Source: Halorussus rarus (GTDB lineage Archaea; Halobacteriota; Halobacteria; Halobacteriales; Haladaptataceae). From it: 64,000 nt of DNA. Positions 60,364 to 64,000 of the stretch are shown piece after piece. Position numbers and translations under genes: made by a program. The stretch lies in assembly GCF_003369835.1 (NCBI RefSeq), contig NZ_QPMJ01000004.1, positions 248,001-312,000 of the forward strand, read 5' to 3'. Under the pieces are notes generated by a model. It was given only the letters and a program-made list of their open reading frames with translations. It was not told where the DNA came from and did no database searches. Within the stretch, counting starts at the first letter, position 1. Each line of letters begins with the position of its first letter.

Positions 60364-61286
60364 ACGTCCTCAATCTCGTCTCGAACGAGGACGCCCGGTT
60401 CTTCCAGCAGCAGACGAAGGTGCTGGAGCGCCGCGGGGTGAACTGCGCGACGATGAAGCCGCCCGGCGACCACGTGGCTCGCGAGGACGTGACCGAGCGG
60501 TCGGTCGGCGACTACCTCCGGTTCGTCCCGCAGGTCATCAACGAGTCGCTGGAGGGCTACGACGCGGTCCACGCCAACTACGGGCTGACCGCGCCCGCCG
60601 CGCTCGCGCAGGTCCGGCTCCCGGTGGTACTGTCGCTGTGGGGCACCGATCTGATGGGCGAGTACGGCTGGCTCTCCAAGCAGTGCGCCCGCTACTGCGA
60701 CGCCGTCATCGTGATGTCCGAGGACATGGCCGACGAGCTCGACCAGCCGTGCCACGTAATCCCCCACGGCATCGACATGGACCGGTTCGCGCCCCGGCCG
60801 AAGTCGGAAGCCCGCGCGGATCTCGGCTGGGACGACGACAAGCGCCACGTCCTGTTCCCGTACCCGCCCTCGCAGGACGTGAAGGACCACCCGCGCGCCC
60901 GGCACGTCGTCGACCGGGCGAGCGACCGGGTCGACGCCGACGTGGAGCTCCAGGTCGTCTACGGCGTCCCCCACGCCGAGGTGGCGACCTACATGAACGC
61001 GGCCGACGCGCTGGTGCTCACCTCGAAGCGCGAGGGGTCGCCCAACTCGGTCAAGGAGGCGCTCTCCTGTAACCTCCCGATCGTCTCGACCGACGTGGGC
61101 GACGTGGCCGACCGCCTCGACGGCGTCTCGCCCTCATGCGTCTCGGACGACGACGACGAGCTCGTCGCCGGCCTCGCCGACGTGCTCGAAGACCCCCGGC
61201 CCTGCGACGGCCGGGAGGCGGTCCGGGACATCGGGCTCGACCGGATGGCCGAGCGCATCGAGGGAGTCTACGACTCGGTGGTCTGA
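60360..61286 (+). CDS. GT4 family glycosyltransferase
   Basis: A 308-residue, shorter-than-usual GT4 enzyme. VNCATMKPPGDHV and DAVHANYGLTAPAALAQV lie in the N-terminal domain. LWGTDLMGEYG, VIPHGIDMDRFAP and the donor site ALVLTSKREGSPNSVKEAL then LPIVSTDVGDV lie in the C-terminal one. The GTG start is fused to the DUF354 stop through a four-base overlap, so the two are made in fixed ratio. It acts at the cytoplasmic side in glycan assembly. Confidence 0.9.
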   Translation: MNVLNLVSNEDARFFQQQTKVLERRGVNCATMKPPGDHVAREDVTERSVGDYLRFVPQVINESLEGYDAVHANYGLTAPAALAQVRLPVVLSLWGTDLMGEYGWLSKQCARYCDAVIVMSEDMADELDQPCHVIPHGIDMDRFAPRPKSEARADLGWDDDKRHVLFPYPPSQDVKDHPRARHVVDRASDRVDADVELQVVYGVPHAEVATYMNAADALVLTSKREGSPNSVKEALSCNLPIVSTDVGDVADRLDGVSPSCVSDDDDELVAGLADVLEDPRPCDGREAVRDIGLDRMAERIEGVYDSVV

Positions 61287-61524
61287 CGCGGCCTGAACCT
61301 GGGGTGGAACCACCTACGCTTCTTTTCGCGGTCTCGCGGCGTGCGTAAGCGACGCCATCTCCGGCGGGTAAACACTCACTTTACCGACGTCTAGGTTCAG
61401 GGTACCGCTTCGTAACGCCGCCAATCGCCGTACGAACGACTTATACCGGGGCAAACGACCGCTATTCCGATTTAGGCGCTGGAGAACAAAGTGGCGAGAA
61501 ACGGATGGATACGCCGAAGGAACC

Positions 61525-62295
61525 ATGAGCTTACAGGTCGCCGAGGGCGGGCGAACCGCCCAGTCCGTCGCGGAGTCGCTCGGCAGCGCTCACGTCGTCG
61601 CCGGCATCCCCGCCTACAACGAGGAGAGCGCCATCGGCAGCACCGTCCTCGGCGTCAAGCGGTGGGCCGACGAGGTGGTGGTCGTCGACGACGGGAGCAC
61701 CGACCGGACTCCCGCGCTGCTGGCCGAGGCCGACGTGACCGTCCTTCGCCACGATACCAACCGGGGGAAGGGAGCCGCCGTGCGCACCCTCTTCGCCCAC
61801 GCGCGCCGCACCGAGTGCGACGCGCTGGTCATGCTCGACGCCGACGGCCAGCACGACCCGGCCGACGTCCCCGCGCTGGCCGAGCCGGTGGTCGAGGGCG
61901 ACGCCGACATGGTCATCGGCAGCCGGTACCTCTCGGGCGACGCCCTCGACGAGACGCCCATCTACCGCCGGTTCGGTCAGCTGGTCCTCGACTACTGCAC
62001 CTCCCGGGTGACCGGCTCGGACCTCACGGACACCCAGAGCGGCTACCGGGCGTTCTCGCCCGAGTGCCTCGAACGCCTCTCGATCACCACCGACGGGATG
62101 GGCGTCGAGAGCGAGATGATCGACTCCGCGACCACCGAGGAACTGACCATCACCGAGCGGGCCATCGACGCCCGGTACGACGACCTCGAAGGCCAGACCC
62201 ACAACCCCGTCAAGCACGGGCTGGCGGTCATGCTCTTCCTGGTCCGACTCCTGAAGCGCCGCCGACCGACCCCCTCGCGCTCGCGCAATCAATAG
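61525..62295 (+). CDS. GT2 glycosyltransferase (DPM1/AglJ-like), no membrane helices
   Basis: A 256-residue GT-A enzyme. VVAGIPAYNEESAIG, VVVVDDGSTDRTPAL and VMLDADGQHDPADVP (the DxD donor site) align well with the enzyme at 14082-15431. Here the extra N-terminal domain and C-terminal helices are missing. Its basic C-terminus (LLKRRRPTPSRSR) may bind the membrane surface. It likely transfers a sugar from a nucleotide donor to a polyprenyl phosphate. A 238-bp spacer precedes it, so it may have its own promoter. Confidence 0.9.
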   Translation: MSLQVAEGGRTAQSVAESLGSAHVVAGIPAYNEESAIGSTVLGVKRWADEVVVVDDGSTDRTPALLAEADVTVLRHDTNRGKGAAVRTLFAHARRTECDALVMLDADGQHDPADVPALAEPVVEGDADMVIGSRYLSGDALDETPIYRRFGQLVLDYCTSRVTGSDLTDTQSGYRAFSPECLERLSITTDGMGVESEMIDSATTEELTITERAIDARYDDLEGQTHNPVKHGLAVMLFLVRLLKRRRPTPSRSRNQ

Positions 62296-62299
62296 AACT

Positions 62300-62518
62300 A
62301 TGTCCACGATACAACTCCCCACGGACCTCGACGACCGCTACGAACTGCTCGCCGACCGACTCGACGGCTTCGACGACGCCGCCGACCTCGCCGCGTACGT
62401 GCTCGAATCGACCGCGGCCGAGATCGAGCGCGGCGACGCGGCCGACGCCGGCGCCGACAGCGCCGACGACGACGTGGTCGAGGACCGGCTCGAACAGCTG
62501 GGGTACCTCGAGAAGTGA
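62300..62518 (+). CDS. 72-residue protein with sulfatase-like C-terminal signature
   Basis: A small acidic, mostly helical protein: TIQLPTDLDDRYELLADRLD, then DDAADLAAYVLESTAAEIE. The C-terminus ends VVEDRLEQLGYLEK. This LxxLGYL ending is the usual last stretch of sulfatases and related alkaline-phosphatase-superfamily enzymes. Such an enzyme begins only two bases downstream. It may be a docking or regulatory partner. The N-terminal half also resembles short antitoxin/RHH proteins, so that alternative stays open. Confidence 0.7.
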   Translation: MSTIQLPTDLDDRYELLADRLDGFDDAADLAAYVLESTAAEIERGDAADAGADSADDDVVEDRLEQLGYLEK

Positions 62519-62520
62519 CG

Positions 62521-64000
62521 ATGAGCGACGGCTCAGTCTACGTGTTAGGGCTGGACGGCGTCCCGCCCGAACTGGTCGACAGGGGCATCGACGCCGGCCG
62601 GCTCCCGACCTTCGAGCGGATGCGCGCCGAGGGCACCGACGGCACCACGCGCTCGACGGTGCCGCCGCTCTCGATGATCGCGTGGAGCTCGTTCGCCACC
62701 GGGCGCAACCCCGGCAACCACGGCGTCTACAACTTCATGCTCAAGGAGGAGGGCGGCTACGCCACCGACTTCGTCAACGCCGAGACGCTCCGCGACCAGT
62801 CGGTGCCGGTCTGGGAGTACCTCGACGCCGAGGGCCGGCGGTCGGGCGTGATGAACGTCATGCCGGGCTACCCGCCCTCCCGGACCGACGGCTTCCACAT
62901 CTCGGACAACATCACGACGCCGCCCTCCGGGTCGTTCGCCTTTCCCGACGAGCTCCAACAGGACATCGAGGAGCGCGTCGGCGAGTACGACGTCGACCCC
63001 TACGAGGGGTACGACGACGGCAGCGACGAGGGCAACCTCCACGACCTGCTGACGAACTTCTTCGACATCGAGCGCAACCGCATCGAGGTCGCCAAGTTGC
63101 TGGTCGAGGAGTACCCCTGCGACTTCTACTCGCTGGTGTTCTCCGGCCCGGACAACATCCTCCACGTGCTCGGCCACGTCCTCGACGAGACCCACCCGAA
63201 GCACGACCCCGAGGTGGCGGCCCGGTACGAGGACAAACCCCTCCAGCTGCTCGAACTGTACGACGAGTTCCTCGGGTGGGTGATGGAGCGGATGGACGAC
63301 GAGGACACCATGCTGTTGCTGTCGGACCACGGCCACGGCCCGGTGTACCAGACAATCAACCTCAACTCCTGGCTCTACGACGCGGGATACCTCGACCTGA
63401 AGTCCCGGCCGTGGACCCGGCTCAAGCAGTTCGGCTACAACCACGTCTACGACGCGGTCGAGACGGTGATGAGCGAGCTCAACCTGTTCTCGAAGCTCAA
63501 GATGGGCGTCGCCCGGACCAGCGGGGGCGGGTCGGGCCCGGACCTCGCGGAACTGCTCACCATCTCGCGGAAGGACATCGACTGGAGCGACACCGCGGCG
63601 TTCACGGTCGCCAGCGGGGGCCAGGTCTACCTCAACACCGACGACCACGACGAGGGCGCGATTCCGCCCCATAAGTACGACGAGGTCCGCGAGCGACTCC
63701 GCGAGGAACTGCTCGCCATCGAGCACCCCGAGCGCGGCGACCGCGTCATCGACTCGGTGCTGTACGGCGAGGACGTCTACGGCGACGAGTACGCCGACAC
63801 GCGGCCGGACCTGGTCTGCATGCCCGCGCCGGGCTACCAGATACAGTATCCCCAGACGATGAAGACCAAGCGCATCTTCGCAGACCCGCCCAAGACCGGG
63901 TCGCACACCTCGATGAACGAGATGCACGGGGTCTTCTACGCCTGGGGCGGCCCGGTCGAGAGCGAGACCGGGGTCACGGTCGACCTGGTCGACTTCGCCC
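62521..64000 (+). CDS. Alkaline-phosphatase-superfamily enzyme (nucleotide pyrophosphatase/phosphodiesterase-like), partial
   Basis: At least 493 residues; the frame is open at the window edge. A metal-binding Asp lies in LGLDGVPPELVD (about D12). The nucleophile region is STVPPLSMIAWSSFATGRNP with HGVYNF after it. A further metal-site pair is LLSDHGHGPV, and the C-terminal part has KTGSHTSMNEMHGVF. It hydrolyses phosphate or sulfate esters, or transfers phospho groups in glycan modification, as similar enzymes do in glycan clusters. It is tightly linked to the small protein and the GT2 gene. Confidence 0.85.
   Translation, partial: MSDGSVYVLGLDGVPPELVDRGIDAGRLPTFERMRAEGTDGTTRSTVPPLSMIAWSSFATGRNPGNHGVYNFMLKEEGGYATDFVNAETLRDQSVPVWEYLDAEGRRSGVMNVMPGYPPSRTDGFHISDNITTPPSGSFAFPDELQQDIEERVGEYDVDPYEGYDDGSDEGNLHDLLTNFFDIERNRIEVAKLLVEEYPCDFYSLVFSGPDNILHVLGHVLDETHPKHDPEVAARYEDKPLQLLELYDEFLGWVMERMDDEDTMLLLSDHGHGPVYQTINLNSWLYDAGYLDLKSRPWTRLKQFGYNHVYDAVETVMSELNLFSKLKMGVARTSGGGSGPDLAELLTISRKDIDWSDTAAFTVASGGQVYLNTDDHDEGAIPPHKYDEVRERLREELLAIEHPERGDRVIDSVLYGEDVYGDEYADTRPDLVCMPAPGYQIQYPQTMKTKRIFADPPKTGSHTSMNEMHGVFYAWGGPVESETGVTVDLVDFA

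Noticed and set aside
62545-63927. Long open frame of 460 codons on the minus strand
   Set aside because: It is antisense to the phosphatase-superfamily gene, is dominated by Val/Arg/Asp/His as expected from a mirrored GC-rich frame, and has no family motif.
1-64000. CRISPR arrays, tRNA, rRNA, integrases or insertion sequences
   Set aside because: I scanned for regularly spaced repeats, T-loop-like motifs and transposase-like proteins and saw none. A covariance-model scan would be decisive.

Overview
This window is GC-rich chromosomal DNA from a halophilic archaeon (class Halobacteria). The predicted proteins are acidic, and many belong to haloarchaeal families: RadA, a CetZ tubulin, a bat-type HTH, a HalOD1 protein, DUF7344 regulators and Tat-exported enzymes. 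Many genes have a TATA-like element centred about 26-31 bp upstream of the start codon, the pattern of leaderless haloarchaeal transcripts. I saw no rRNA, tRNA, CRISPR array, insertion sequence or integrase. The genus cannot be fixed from the sequence alone.

Layout. (1) 1-15431 is a surface-glycan region: a GT2 gene cut by the left edge, a flippase, an ATP-grasp ligase, a beta-propeller GINT1-like protein, a large membrane protein and a membrane GT2. It continues with a Tat-exported PL14-like lyase-fold protein, a Tat lipoprotein PQQ sugar dehydrogenase, two GT4 enzymes and a GT2 with an extra N-terminal domain. (2) 15701-24877 is a haloarchaeal MoxR module (DUF1616, small membrane protein, DUF4350, MoxR ATPase, DUF58, DUF7519, a coiled-coil membrane protein, and an Ig-repeat/DUF4129 protein) spread over alternating strands. 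(3) 24930-45524 is housekeeping and regulation: aldo/keto reductase, bat-type and DUF7344 regulators, an aldehyde dehydrogenase/SDR pair, a PAS histidine kinase, tryptophanase (tnaA), an M20 amidohydrolase, radA, an O-methyltransferase, an HD hydrolase, a CARF-like regulator, transporters, creatininase, a MazG-like pyrophosphohydrolase and thiC. (4) 45578-50423 holds an ABC-2 exporter with a divergent GbsR/MarR regulator, then a K+ channel with two RCK units. (5) 50557-58914 holds a FtsX/MacB permease, a GT-C-like membrane protein, cetZ, a secreted DUF7537-like protein, an Rdx protein, a proteasome-like protein without the catalytic threonine, a second aldo/keto reductase and a PadR regulator. 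(6) 59164-64000 is a second glycan cluster: DUF354, GT4, GT2, a small protein and an alkaline-phosphatase-superfamily enzyme cut by the right edge.

The strongest oddities are: an in-frame palindromic element in the 3' part of thiC; the proteasome-like protein with Ala at the Thr1 position; the split-strand MoxR module; a perfect 18-bp tandem duplication inside a glycosyltransferase membrane helix; a 32-codon leader frame ending inside the cetZ start codon; and a small protein that carries the C-terminal signature of the enzyme encoded just downstream.
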